64,000 nucleotides of DNA from Mesorhizobium sp. (lineage in GTDB: Bacteria > Pseudomonadota > Alphaproteobacteria > Rhizobiales > Rhizobiaceae). The first letter of the stretch is position 1. Each line of letters opens with the position of its first letter. The stretch lies in contig NZ_SUHQ01000033.1 in NCBI RefSeq assembly GCF_004962245.1, positions 18,453-82,452 of the forward strand, written 5' to 3'. A model generated the notes under the pieces. That model was given only the letters and a program-made list of their open reading frames with translations. It did no database searches and was not told the DNA's origin. Position numbers and translations under genes: made by a program. This document shows positions 17,342 to 26,804 of this stretch, in pieces.

Positions 17342-18448
17342 CTACTGAAGTATCCACTGATTCCAGCGCTGAATGAGCCGTTCCACATTAGTCCGCCCAT
17401 CCGAGCCGACTTCGACGTACCACCCGCCATTTAGGGGAATGCTGTTCGCCATATATTCAGGGTAAGTGGGGAGTTTGCGGGCTAGGTCTGCAGGTATATG
17501 TTTAAACGCGTTTCGGTTCGTGGGGCCTTCGGGGTAGAGCTTGACGAACGTCGCCTGGCGATCGCCGCGGGTAGCGAATTCGATGAACTTCTGCGCATTT
17601 TCAGAGTTCGGGCAACCTTTCGGGATAACCCAATGAGCCCACGTCATCTTGGCCTGATTGCGGTTGATTTCGAGCGGCGCCCCAGCGTCGATCGCCGCGA
17701 GCGCCCGGCCGTCATAGGACTCCATGACATCGCCACCTCCACTCTGCATTAGCTGCTGGATCTCAGACCCACTACTCCACCACTTGCGAATGTGTGGCTT
17801 TATCTTGTCCAGACTGGCAAATATGCGGTCTATGTCCATCGGGTAAATCTTGTCAGGAGCAACGCCATCCGCCATTAGAGCCTCTTCCCAGGGGCCTTCA
17901 GTTCCATATAGCCCGGCCACAAGGTAGCGGACGCCGGGAAACTTCTCGACGTCCCAGAATTCAGCCCAGTTAGCGGGACGCGGCTTGCCAGCTGGATATT
18001 TCTTGGTATTGTAAATCATATTAAAGGAATAGATCAATTGGCCAGCGCCATACTTGTCCTTCGCGAAATCAAGGAAGCCGTCCAACTCTTCCTTCTTGTA
18101 AAGAGAGTAATCGATTTCCTCAAGAAGTCCTTTTTCTTTCGCAGTAAGAGTCAAGGTTTGCTCCATACCGGCCACATCCACCGTTACATTTTTCGCTTTC
18201 ACCATCAACTCAAGCTGAGCCAATGTGAAATCTTGGGTGATTGGAATCATCTTGATTCCGGTCTCCGCCTCGAAGGGCTTGAGCAACGTTTCGACGATCG
18301 CATCTCCGATTTGGCCGCCATAGACAGAGACACGAAGTTCATTCGAAGACGCTGCCAAAGCCCGGCCCGACACAGTCGGTAACGCACCTGCCGCGATAGC
18401 GGAAGATGTCGTCTGCATGAAACGTCTGCGATTCATTTGAAAGGTCAT
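17342..18448 (-). CDS. periplasmic solute-binding protein, PotD type
   Basis: A 368-residue extracellular solute-binding protein family 1 member. The N terminus has a twin-arginine-like signal, NRRRFMQTTSSAIAAGALP, with likely cleavage after ALA (about residue 32), so export may be through Tat. The mature part starts ELRVSVYGGQIGDAI and has the family blocks FEAETGIKMI, PANWAEFWDVEKFPG and VIPKGCPNSENAQKFIEFA. ATG at 18448 has GGGAG 8 bases upstream. It lies 33 bases after the amidase stop, in one operon with the amidase, ATPase and fused permease; it should deliver the imported solute. Ligand is unknown; polyamine-type or amide compounds are plausible. Confidence 0.92.
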   Translation of the reverse strand: MTFQMNRRRFMQTTSSAIAAGALPTVSGRALAASSNELRVSVYGGQIGDAIVETLLKPFEAETGIKMIPITQDFTLAQLELMVKAKNVTVDVAGMEQTLTLTAKEKGLLEEIDYSLYKKEELDGFLDFAKDKYGAGQLIYSFNMIYNTKKYPAGKPRPANWAEFWDVEKFPGVRYLVAGLYGTEGPWEEALMADGVAPDKIYPMDIDRIFASLDKIKPHIRKWWSSGSEIQQLMQSGGGDVMESYDGRALAAIDAGAPLEINRNQAKMTWAHWVIPKGCPNSENAQKFIEFATRGDRQATFVKLYPEGPTNRNAFKHIPADLARKLPTYPEYMANSIPLNGGWYVEVGSDGRTNVERLIQRWNQWILQ

Positions 18449-18481
18449 TTCTTGTTCTCCCTCTAGTTTGCCGCGCCAGTC

Positions 18482-19915
18482 TCACGCGACGGCAGCGGTG
18501 AAGCTGTTCCTCGCCAAAGAAAAATGTCCCAGGCGGCTTTCGATTGCATAAGCCGCTGCAAGAACGGTCGTATCGGAATATCTCGCACCCACCAGTTGGA
18601 GCCCAACAGGGAGCTCTTGGTCATCCAGGCCAGAGGGCACGGATGCCGCTGGCTGCTGTGTCAGGTTAAAGGGATAAGTGAAGGGGGTCCAGTCCATCCA
18701 CCCATTGAACTCGTCGGGTGCGTTTTGCCCGACCGGGAATGGCGGGATAGGCACCGTGGGAGTGACCAGAAGATCATAGTCCTCGTGGAACTTCGCCATG
18801 AGGGCGGAAAGCTCAAACCGAACCGCCTCCGCCTCCTGAAGTTCCGCTAGAGTGATCGTCAGACCCCGTTCTGCTGCCTGCAGAAAGCCGCGGTCTAAGA
18901 GCTGCCTTTGCTTCTTGTCTATTCGCGACAGGATACGTGCGACACCGGCGAACCAAAATGTAACAAATGCCTCGACCGGGTTCGTGAACCCAGGATTCGT
19001 CTCGACCACCTCGGCTCCAAGATCCCGAAGTTGGTCAACCGCCTTATCGATAACTCTTTGAATGTCGTGCGCCACCTTCACATACCCAAGGTCTCGACTG
19101 TAGCCGATACGCAGACCCTTGAGAGTTTTTGCGGGATCGAGGTCGATTCCGGGATAAGCGGGTCCCGCATAACCATCGCGAGAGTCCTTCTGGGCGATGA
19201 CGCTCATCATGAGGATCGCATCTGCAACCGTGCGGGTCATCGGCCCCAAATGAGACAGTGTGGTCATGGCGCTGGCGGGCCATTGCGGAACAAGACCGAA
19301 GGTCGGCTTGAAGCCGAAGGTTCCTGTGAAGCTCGCCGGTATCCGGATTGATCCTCCACCGTCGCTACCCTGATGAAGAAAGCCAAGGTTGAGGGCCGCC
19401 GCGACTCCGGCGCCGCCCGACGACCCACCCGGTGTCAGGTCAGGGTTCCAAGGGTTGCGTGTGATGCCGTAGAGCGGGCTATCTGTAACACCTTTCCAGC
19501 CAAATTCTGGAGTGGTTGTCTTGCCTATAATAACTGCACCGGCCTCGCGAAGTCGCGCCGTAACGGGTGCGTCCGCTGTCCAAGGCCCGTTAACATCACT
19601 GGACAGTGACCCTCGCCTTGTGGGCAAACCCCGTGTCAAGGTGAGATCTTTGATGGTGGCCGGAATGCCATCCAGAACTCCGGCCGGCTCACCTTTCATC
19701 CATCGCCCCTCCGAAACCCGCGCAATAGACCTCGCGTTTTCGTGGTCGACGACGCAGAATGCGTTCAGCGTCGGGTTGCTAGCATCTATACGGCTAAGAC
19801 ATTCATTGACGATTTCAACGGGCGAGACTTGCCGCCTTCGGTATAGTTCTAAGCACTCGCACGCCGTCAGGCCGTCAAGAGATGAAGGCACGGATAAACG
19901 ACTCTTCATTTTCAC
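18482..19915 (-). CDS. amidase (amidase-signature family)
   Basis: A 477-residue amidase-signature enzyme that should hydrolyse a carboxamide to acid and ammonia. The Ser-cisSer-Lys triad is visible: Lys in GIPATIKDL (about 90), the cis-Ser in LTPGGSSGGAGVAAAL (about 167), and the nucleophile in GSDGGGSIRIPAS (about 190). No signal peptide is seen, so it is cytoplasmic. First gene of the leftward operon with a complete PotABCD-like importer, which suggests it acts on the imported solute or its amide. Start GTG at 19915 or ATG six bases later; both precede the same homology. A GatA role is unlikely since no gatB/gatC is near. Confidence 0.92.
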   Translation of the reverse strand: MKMKSRLSVPSSLDGLTACECLELYRRRQVSPVEIVNECLSRIDASNPTLNAFCVVDHENARSIARVSEGRWMKGEPAGVLDGIPATIKDLTLTRGLPTRRGSLSSDVNGPWTADAPVTARLREAGAVIIGKTTTPEFGWKGVTDSPLYGITRNPWNPDLTPGGSSGGAGVAAALNLGFLHQGSDGGGSIRIPASFTGTFGFKPTFGLVPQWPASAMTTLSHLGPMTRTVADAILMMSVIAQKDSRDGYAGPAYPGIDLDPAKTLKGLRIGYSRDLGYVKVAHDIQRVIDKAVDQLRDLGAEVVETNPGFTNPVEAFVTFWFAGVARILSRIDKKQRQLLDRGFLQAAERGLTITLAELQEAEAVRFELSALMAKFHEDYDLLVTPTVPIPPFPVGQNAPDEFNGWMDWTPFTYPFNLTQQPAASVPSGLDDQELPVGLQLVGARYSDTTVLAAAYAIESRLGHFSLARNSFTAAVA

Positions 19916-20297
19916 AAGGTTCCGCTATATATTCTTCAGGATCACGGCGGTATCTATTGATATTCTGCGGCCATCTCGGCCTCAGTTGGCGCAGTTGCGT
20001 CTCTCTTTCATCGATCGTTAACGAGTCGACAGTGCGCGTCAAATTCAGTTTGCGTATCATTGTCATCTGGTAACGAGATGGCTTGGAGCCGCGGAAACCG
20101 TGGCCAGCGACATCCCGTCAGCTTCCAGACAAGAATAGGGCCAGCTCGACGAGAAGAAGACAGCTCGTCAAGCCGACCATGATCATCCGCGTGGCGGCCG
20201 GAGAGAGAAAATAATCCTGCCGTCGTATCGACGGACAAAGCTGCGACCGTTCCGTGATTTTCCTGACTGCGGCACTTCACCTTTCATGGTGTTCCCA
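19916..20297. other. intergenic region between amidase and ATP-grasp genes
   Basis: About 380 bases between two leftward genes; it should contain the promoter of the amidase/transporter operon. No clear operator or gene was recognised. Confidence 0.4.
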
Positions 20298-21578
20298 CTA
20301 TGGCATCTTCCTTAAGGCGGTAGGTGAGGCCGCGGATTGCTCCTCTTCGCCAAGGGTCCGCAATGGTGTGATCGACCAATTGATTAAGTCGACGGCACGT
20401 TGAAGGATCGTTTCCGTCTGAGCAAGGCTGGGTGAAGCGGCCAGGATATGTCCAATGCAGTCTCGATAATCGCCTTTCCTGACGATCGGCGTCTTGGATT
20501 CAACATACAATCTGGCCTCGACGACACCTGGTACAGCAGCGGCTCGATTGTCGCCCTCGATGCAATCGAGGATGCCATCGCGATCAGGAACTAGGAACCG
20601 CGCGGCCGCAGTTTGCGAATGTCTTCTGCGTAAATCCCATTCCTCGCCGGTGGCAAGTTTGATGTGCTCGGTGATGAGGTCAATTCCGAAAGCCAGATGA
20701 ACCAGTTGAGGCTCAAGCGCGCCAGCAAGACGCGGATTGACTTCGATGACGACGGGGCCACGTTTCGTCCACCGGAATTCTATGTTCGTTGGGCCCCAGC
20801 CTAGACCGAGCGCTCGCAAACAACTCAGCGAAACGTCGGTGATATGTTTGTGCTCGTCATCCCTCAGCGGGGCTGGAAAGGTCGTATTACGGAAGACGAA
20901 ATGCGGTGGGGCGCCGAAATCAGCGGCGACAATTCCAATGACCTCATCTCCCATTATCTCAACGCTATAAAAGGGCCCTTGTGCGAATTCTTCGACTAAT
21001 ATCCTCGGCGAAGATCGCCAAATGTGCTTCCCGCCCAACAGATAGTTCGTGTGTTCGGCTATTTCATCCGCGTTGCAGCACAATCGGACGCCGCTGCTAC
21101 CGCTGCCTACAATTGGCTTGACAATCACCGGCAGCCCGATCTCCGCGGCACAGCCATCGACGTCCGTCGCGTTCACTGCCAAGCGACAGGCAGGTGTTGG
21201 GACGCCAGCCTGGGCGAGGAGCTGACGTTGAACGAATTTGTCGCAACATCGTTCAATGGACACGGGGTTCGGTCCCGGTAGATCGAAATGCCGACACAGT
21301 CTTACAACTGTAGCATAGATCGATTCGTCGAAGTCGCTAAAGCCAGTAATACCTGCAATGTGATAGTTCCCACGTAGCCCCAAACATTCGCGGATCAGCG
21401 CATCAAAATCGTCAGTATCGACACGGATTGCCTCAACCTGTTCCGCCGCAAGGTAGTCGTAGCAAGCTGGATCAGCCGCTAGGGCAATTGGATGAAGTCC
21501 AAGACGCTTGGCCGCTTGTACGTATAGCAGACCACTAGTCCTGTGACCTTCAACCAGGATGAGCGCTTGTCTTGCCAT
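20298..21578 (-). CDS. ATP-grasp domain ligase, function unknown
   Basis: A 426-residue ATP-grasp enzyme. N-terminal pre-ATP-grasp domain begins MARQALILVEGHRTSGLLYV; the central domain has VIVKPIVGSGSSGVRL (ATP lysine and Gly loop), ILVEEFAQGPFYSVEIM and VVIEVNPRLAGALEPQLV (Mg-binding Glu/Asn); a C-terminal domain of about 100 residues follows. The layout is that of amino acid or dipeptide ligases related to BacD and carbamoyl phosphate synthase-like enzymes. The start at 21578 is set by TCCTCC on the other strand (GGAGGA, 8 bases upstream). It has no operon partner here, so the two substrates cannot be guessed; it may join amino acids in a peptide-like metabolite. Confidence 0.88.
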   Translation of the reverse strand: MARQALILVEGHRTSGLLYVQAAKRLGLHPIALAADPACYDYLAAEQVEAIRVDTDDFDALIRECLGLRGNYHIAGITGFSDFDESIYATVVRLCRHFDLPGPNPVSIERCCDKFVQRQLLAQAGVPTPACRLAVNATDVDGCAAEIGLPVIVKPIVGSGSSGVRLCCNADEIAEHTNYLLGGKHIWRSSPRILVEEFAQGPFYSVEIMGDEVIGIVAADFGAPPHFVFRNTTFPAPLRDDEHKHITDVSLSCLRALGLGWGPTNIEFRWTKRGPVVIEVNPRLAGALEPQLVHLAFGIDLITEHIKLATGEEWDLRRRHSQTAAARFLVPDRDGILDCIEGDNRAAAVPGVVEARLYVESKTPIVRKGDYRDCIGHILAASPSLAQTETILQRAVDLINWSITPLRTLGEEEQSAASPTALRKMP

Positions 21579-21959
21579 TGGAATTGTCCTCCGTTGCGTT
21601 CTGAGTGGCGGCCTGGGCACGAACCGGCATCATTTCTTTGGCCGTTCCTGACCTTAGACTCTGTGGTGATCTTACAGTGCCTACGATTTGCAATCATGAA
21701 AGTTCAATGAATTTAGTTGGAAATTCTATTGCTTTACCGGCCGCATCGCATGGAGCGCCCCAACTTATTTCGACGCTTTACCACGTTAGCTTCAATAGGT
21801 GGGGATCGCATCAGTGCAATGTCTCTCGCGTCAATTTGAATTTTCGAGCTAAAGCTGCAAATTCGCGGAGGCGATCATCGCGGCTGGGCAATGTTGAACA
21901 CGTGATACCATTGCTAGGTCGCGATCATGACCGAGACCGCCAGCTCTGTTGTCAAAGAC
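21579..21959. other. intergenic region upstream of the ATP-grasp gene
   Basis: About 380 bases, AT-richer near 21690-21800, likely holding the promoter of the ATP-grasp gene. No gene or operator recognised. Confidence 0.4.
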
Positions 21960-22590
21960 ATTCTGCTGTCGCAGCCTTACGAACTGCGAGGTGATTCCCA
22001 CCGTGCTGCAGAAAGTGTTCGAGGCCGAGATGGAATAAGGCGCTGTCGCGCCTCGAAAGGCGAGCGCACGGCCGAGCGCATCAGCTACGCTTGGGTCGAT
22101 GTTGCCTCACGCCGATTATCGGGTGGGCGAGTTGGAGCTCAGGGATGCTTCAGGACCAGCACGAGCGCTTCTCCACAGACCTCTTCGGGCGCTTTGGGCG
22201 GGCCTTGTGGCGACCTTGGCGGAGATGATGTGCAGGCTTATCTACCCGCAGGTCAAGGCAATCACTCGAGGGGCTGTGCGGCCACGCCTCCTTTGCGTCT
22301 GCCATTTCGGCCATCTAACAACCGGCTCACCAGAGCCTGAAGGGCTTTGCCTGGAGGCCGCTGCATGAGCTCTTTCCTCATGTCATCCTCGACGCCTGCT
22401 ACGAGAAGCCGGCGCAGTGCTAATCGCGGTCGGTATCAACTGGAGCGGCCGGCGCCAGATCTTAGCCGTCGAGATGGCGCGCGGCGAGAGCCGCTCAGCC
22501 TGGAAGGAGCTCCTCGTGGCGCTGAAAGGGAAAGCGCGGACGACATCGATAAGCGCTGGCCAGCTCATATACAATTTCCCCCGGCCCGGT
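21960..22590 (+). pseudogene. IS256-family transposase remnant
   Basis: Ordered pieces in different + frames: VLQKVFEAEME then a stop, KGERTAERISY, VGELELRD, ALVATLAEM, and AVGINWSGRRQILAVEMARG, ESRSAWKELLVALKGK. These match IS256-family transposases (the last includes the region before the second catalytic Asp). Several frameshifts and deletions make it dead. Confidence 0.78.
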
Positions 22591-22826
22591 TCGGCCAAGT
22601 GACAAGCACGAGAGGTGAACGCGCCGCCACGCAGCCTTATATTGTGGGTGCAGATCACACCAACGGGCATCCAGCAGCCGCAAACCTACCAACCAAGGTA
22701 GGTGCGTGTATTCGTGCTGATTGGTAAATGAAGCACGCGGATCCGTAGGTCAAATCAAGATTGGTATCGCCACGCTCCTGACTCACATGGATCGCGACAC
22801 AGTCCGGCCAGATTGGGAAAATACCG

Positions 22827-23378
22827 ATGATCACATATCATACCGAACGTTTGATCCTCACCTCCGCCCGACCCGAACACGAGGCGGAATTGTTCAAGCT
22901 TCACAACGATCCGCTGGTTCAGACGACGATCTACAGGAATGTGCCGCAGACCACGGAGGATGTGCGTAAGAGGCTCGTTTGGTTATTGTCTCAGTGGCGC
23001 AAGAACGGCTTCGGTGATTGGATGGTCTACGAAAAGGTCAATCATGATCCGATTTTTATTGGGCGCTGTGGTTTGCGCGACTACGAGGACACCAATAATC
23101 TCGAATTTGCGTTTGCATTTTTGCAAGATAGGGTAGGACGAGGTTTGGGGCCGGAGGCCGCACGCTTCACAATCACGCATGCCTTACAAAATTCGACCAA
23201 TGAAAAGGTTATCGCCTTCATCGAACATGGCAATACGCGGTCAGAGAAGGCGATAACGAAGCTTGGTATGCGCTATGTTGATGACAGATTATACGATGGA
23301 AAACTGTGTCAATACTATGAAATGACTCGAGATGACTATCTACTCAGAGGCCATTTTTGCTCTGGACTCCCAAGATGA
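22827..23378 (+). CDS. GNAT-family acetyltransferase, RimJ/RimL type
   Basis: A 183-residue protein starting MITYHTERLILTSARPEHE, the usual opening of RimJ/RimL-type acetyltransferases. It continues with FIGRCGLRDYEDTNNLEFAF in pieces, the acetyl-CoA loop RVGRGLGPEAARFTI, and NTRSEKAITKLGMRYVDD. These proteins acetylate N-terminal or small-molecule amines. No operon partner: IS256 debris lies upstream and IS110 debris downstream. Substrate is unknown. Confidence 0.9.
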   Translation: MITYHTERLILTSARPEHEAELFKLHNDPLVQTTIYRNVPQTTEDVRKRLVWLLSQWRKNGFGDWMVYEKVNHDPIFIGRCGLRDYEDTNNLEFAFAFLQDRVGRGLGPEAARFTITHALQNSTNEKVIAFIEHGNTRSEKAITKLGMRYVDDRLYDGKLCQYYEMTRDDYLLRGHFCSGLPR

Positions 23379-23589
23379 AGGATCGCCGGCTTGCGACGTG
23401 TTTCCAAACGGTGGTCGAAGCGTTTGGAGAATTTCGTGTGGATGCTGGCCACCGGTCGCAATCAATAGCCGCGATCACCTGCGTTGCAAGCAGAAGGGAC
23501 CTGAGCGACGCGGAGTGAGAACTCTTCCTCGCCTACATGCCGCTGCCGGCCGGTACAGGTCGGCCGCGCAGCGCATCGAGACGACCAAC

Positions 23590-24060
23590 GTCACGTTGGC
23601 TTGACGCGCCAGCCTTGATAGCGAGTTGCCGCCGCCATCGCCGGCCGGACCCAGAAGTAATCCTGTCTTTTAGTCAACATGTGCCAGATTAGCATGGGCT
23701 TGGGCGCTTTGTCGCCAAGGCGGCCTTGATTAGAATGGCGCGGCCATGGGAGCGCCATACTTTGCTGATCCCCTCATATTGCACGATGCCTAGCCCGCAT
23801 TTGAGCACGAGCGGATAGAGGCCAAAGTAGCTCGCCAGCTGCAACGGCTCGCTAGACGGCGGTCGTCGCCGACAGCGGCCATGATGCCGGTGGCGACAAA
23901 TGCGTTATCGGGACCTGGTCATCATCAGTCGCTTCCCGGGCGATTTCGCGATCAGATCGTTCTTAACGCGAGCTATCCTTCTTCAACTCTTCAACTGCAT
24001 CGGATGGGCGACAATCACCCGGTCGACACCGGCCACAGCACGGGCGCACCGCTAGCTAGC
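23590..24060 (-). pseudogene. IS110-family (IS116-like) transposase remnant
   Basis: Minus-strand pieces in order: AVAGVDRVIVAHPMQLK, FVATGIMAAVGDD, LQLASYFGLYP, YEGISKVWRSHGRAILIKAA and, after a shift, IWHMLTKRQDYFWVRPAM. They follow the C-terminal half of IS110-family transposases of the IS116 type (SYFGLNP, GRISKVGRSHARAML, LLTKxEDYLWARP). Many stops and gaps; dead. Confidence 0.62.
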
Positions 24061-24518
24061 GTCCTCGATAGCCTCGACAACAACGTTATCCCGTCCGTGG
24101 TTTTGTCGGGTTCGCGACACTCTCGAACCAAATTTGCGGTTTTGTCTCGGGTTAAATAGCTGAAATGTGATCAGAAAATTCTGCCAATGCCCGATCAGCC
24201 AAATTGGCATAAGATTTGCCCGACTTGTTACGAAGGCTGCGGAGGTTGCCGACTGGGTGTTCATGTCGTGTAGATGAATGGAGTGGAGGAATATGTCAGG
24301 TCAGCGTTGGATCTTATTCTGGGGACAAATGGCAACTGCAGACGGCAATGTCTCCGCCTCCTGATGGGGCAACCTCCTCATACGGGCTATGACCACGATC
24401 TCCATCGTGGCTGCCGATATGCCACTCTATCGCGGCACATCGACTAATCCCCTGCCCCTCGACTAAGACACTCCGGTCGCTCGTCGCCAGTGTCCACAAC
24501 CGAAAAGGAAACCAGTAG
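24061..24518. other. region upstream of panD, no gene seen
   Basis: About 460 bases without a supported gene. It should contain the panD promoter, but I see no clear consensus elements or riboswitch. Confidence 0.4.
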
Positions 24519-24947
24519 ATGAGAAAAGTCGTTGCTGCCAAGCTTCATGGCATCATCATAACCGACGCAGACCTGAACTACCACGGTTCAATAACTCTGG
24601 ATCCCGATCATTGCGACGAAGCGGGTATCCTTCCGATGGAATTCGTTGATATCTGGAACAAGGCTTCAGGCGCGCGCATCAGCACGTACGTAATTTACGG
24701 TGAGAGGGGTTCGCGTTGCTGCGTGCTGAACGGAGCCGCCGCTCGCACGTGCCAGATCGGAGATGAGATAATTGTTTGCTCCTCCACATATGTTGAGGAG
24801 CATCGAATCGCAGAGATCAAACCGCGAGTGCTGACGTTCAACCGAGACAATTCTGTACGCGACCGCATGTTTTACGATGGCGGGACGAAGGAGGATGGTA
24901 CAATGACGTTCACGGTTCGCGAAGGCTCGCCTGGCGACGTCTTCTAA
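24519..24947 (+). CDS. panD: aspartate 1-decarboxylase
   Basis: A 142-residue PanD, slightly longer than the 126-residue Escherichia coli enzyme. It makes beta-alanine from L-aspartate for pantothenate. The self-cleavage site is present: LNYHGSITLD with Gly23-Ser24, Ser24 becoming the pyruvoyl group. Further family blocks are LHGIIITDADLN, GARISTYVIYGERGS, NGAAAR (substrate binding) and VGDEI-like QIGDEIIV. No panB or panC lies nearby. Stand-alone panD genes occur on rhizobial symbiosis islands, where vitamin genes are common. Beta-alanine could instead feed a local pathway with the EctB-like aminotransferase 2 kb away; that is inference. Confidence 0.93.
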   Translation: MRKVVAAKLHGIIITDADLNYHGSITLDPDHCDEAGILPMEFVDIWNKASGARISTYVIYGERGSRCCVLNGAAARTCQIGDEIIVCSSTYVEEHRIAEIKPRVLTFNRDNSVRDRMFYDGGTKEDGTMTFTVREGSPGDVF

Positions 24948-25559
24948 ATCTCCGGTCCTGCCGCTTGCCGTGACGGCAGGCAAGACGCAGTGGTTACATC
25001 CATCAGACGAGATCAGCCGGGAGATTTCATATCGGCAAGCAATCTTGAACGTTTCAACGTACCGCATCTAACGCTTGATGGCCGGTGTTACGCGGCGTTC
25101 TGCAGCGCCGTGTGGCTTGGTGGTGCCTGATGCGAGAGGACGCGTCTTTTTTCGGATCCGATGATCCGTTGCATGCCCAGGATAGCCGTTGCCCTGGATA
25201 TGGCCGTCGAGTTCCGCAGGAGCGCCGTGGCGTGCGGGGGAACTGATGGCGCTGCCTGTGCTCCAAATTGATCGAGGCCTAATCCAAGCAGAGGGGCCAG
25301 CGGATGATGGCTCGAGCACCGCCCTGATCCTGCTGGAGTTGTCCCGGATGGTGCGTCCCAGCTAGGTCCTGGGTCTGCGCAGGCGACGAAGACCGACTGT
25401 CGAGCCGGTAATCGGCCAAATCAAGCGAATAGAATGGGTCGCAACTACCTCGTCGGCCGTGAACTATCCGCAAATCGTTGATCTGGCATCCTGGTTAGGG
25501 CGGACGTCGGCTTTGGAATTGCAGGATTTGCGGTGTTTGGGCACTGTTTTCTTGCAATT
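24948..25559. other. non-coding stretch after panD
   Basis: About 600 bases with short frames only. No recognised domain; probably decayed mobile DNA leading into the group II intron remnant. Confidence 0.4.
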
Positions 25560-25830
25560 CGATTTCGATTGATCGGGATAGGGGGACGCCTCGCAGCGCC
25601 GCCCCTCCCACACCACCGCCGAGCGACTCGAAGTGGTGGTTGCGCAGGCCTGTTGGACCGCCGGGTGTACTGAGATGCGCCAGAATCCCGTCGGTGAACC
25701 GGCAGCAACCGCGGCCCGGACTTTGGCACGCCATGACGGCGCAGCTCCTTGTAGCGGTTATGCCCGTTCCCCCATTGCCGCCAAAGATACATGCGTAATC
25801 TTTGGCGGGTCCATGCTTTGGCGCGGAACA
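25560..25830 (-). pseudogene. group II intron reverse transcriptase, C-terminal remnant
   Basis: The minus strand reads RQRLRMYLWRQWGNGHNRY, KELRRHGV and, after a frameshift, PTGFWRIS-like and LRNHHFESLG. The order W-R-Q-W-x-R-x(n)-EL-x-x-xGV, then a G-x-WR-x-S block and a LxxHHFxSLG block is that of the C-terminal end of group II intron-encoded reverse transcriptases. Only this end is left and it is frameshifted. Moderate confidence. Confidence 0.5.
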
Positions 25831-25967
25831 GACCCTGTTCTCCCGCGTCGCGCCATTCGCGTGATCTGAGTTCCAAATGTCCGAATCCAGCGATTTCTGC
25901 AGAATATCAGCAGCTTCCGAATTCTTCGCGGTTGACGGAAGCCGATCAGTCGCTGCGACATCCAACT

Positions 25968-26804
25968 TTAGGTCCACCAGAGAACAAGATCAGGCCGGGC
26001 AAATCCGAAAAAGCAATTCAGCACCAGGCGACGCTTTCCGTCTGATTGACCGGTAACCCCGTGAACGAAGCCGCCATCGATTAGGGCGATATCCCCGGCC
26101 TTGAGCTGGAACTCGCGGCAAGGGAAGGCCTCAAGATAGGCTGCCGAATAGGGATATCCAGTGGTCTCCACACCCTGCGACTTTCGGTCCGCAACTGTCG
26201 GCTTATGGCTCCAGAGCCTCAGATTGCCCCCGTTCTCGGACATGCTGGGATAGAGGTTGAGCGCTGCGACCGTATTGTGCGCCACCGCAGAAAGCTCGTA
26301 ATCATCGCCAGCACGTAAGACTTGAGCGACATCGTCGTGGGGATCCAAGGAAAACGTGCCACTGCCTGACCAACTGAGAGCGCGACAGACGTTGGCCTGA
26401 CCGCGTTCCGAACGGGCGAGCCGCAATTCAATGCCCTGGTTGTGAAGCTCTCGCTTCAACGCGCCGAATATTGCTCGGACCGGGTCAACCAAATTCTTAA
26501 AAAGGGCCTCGACGTAAGGTCGCGCAGCTTCCGCATCTGCGAAATAGGTGGCTGCATCCTTCCTGTAGTGAGATGCGCCGACATATTGTCCGGGCACACC
26601 ATCTCTACGCTCTCTGAGACCGGAGCTTCCAATAAAGTTCGTGGTGATCTCCTCGGCTACTTCGGTGCTGAAAGCTTGCTTGACGTGCAGTGCGGTGAGC
26701 TCACCTTTCAGGACCGAGATGATCTCCGCCGTGTTGATCGACCCGGTCCGTTCTTTGATTGAAACCGGGGAGATGGCTGGCACCTGAGTTATCTGCTTAG
26801 GCAT
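25968..26804 (-). CDS. 2-oxoglutarate/Fe(II)-dependent oxygenase
   Basis: A 278-residue cupin-fold oxygenase of the 2OG-Fe(II) superfamily. The facial triad is visible as His-x-Asp in LDPHDDVAQ (about 180), and distal His in GGFVHGVTG, followed by KRRLVLNCFF where an Arg should bind 2-oxoglutarate. The start at 26804 has AGGAGC about 7 bases upstream and overlaps the stop of the aminotransferase gene by 8 bases, so the two are translationally coupled. It probably hydroxylates the amine or amino acid made by that aminotransferase. It is not an EctD by obvious motif, and no ectoine synthase is present. Confidence 0.87.
   Translation of the reverse strand: MPKQITQVPAISPVSIKERTGSINTAEIISVLKGELTALHVKQAFSTEVAEEITTNFIGSSGLRERRDGVPGQYVGASHYRKDAATYFADAEAARPYVEALFKNLVDPVRAIFGALKRELHNQGIELRLARSERGQANVCRALSWSGSGTFSLDPHDDVAQVLRAGDDYELSAVAHNTVAALNLYPSMSENGGNLRLWSHKPTVADRKSQGVETTGYPYSAAYLEAFPCREFQLKAGDIALIDGGFVHGVTGQSDGKRRLVLNCFFGFARPDLVLWWT

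Noticed and set aside
24948..24990. Possible terminator after panD
   Set aside because: A GC-rich imperfect hairpin is visible but no T run follows, so I do not call it.
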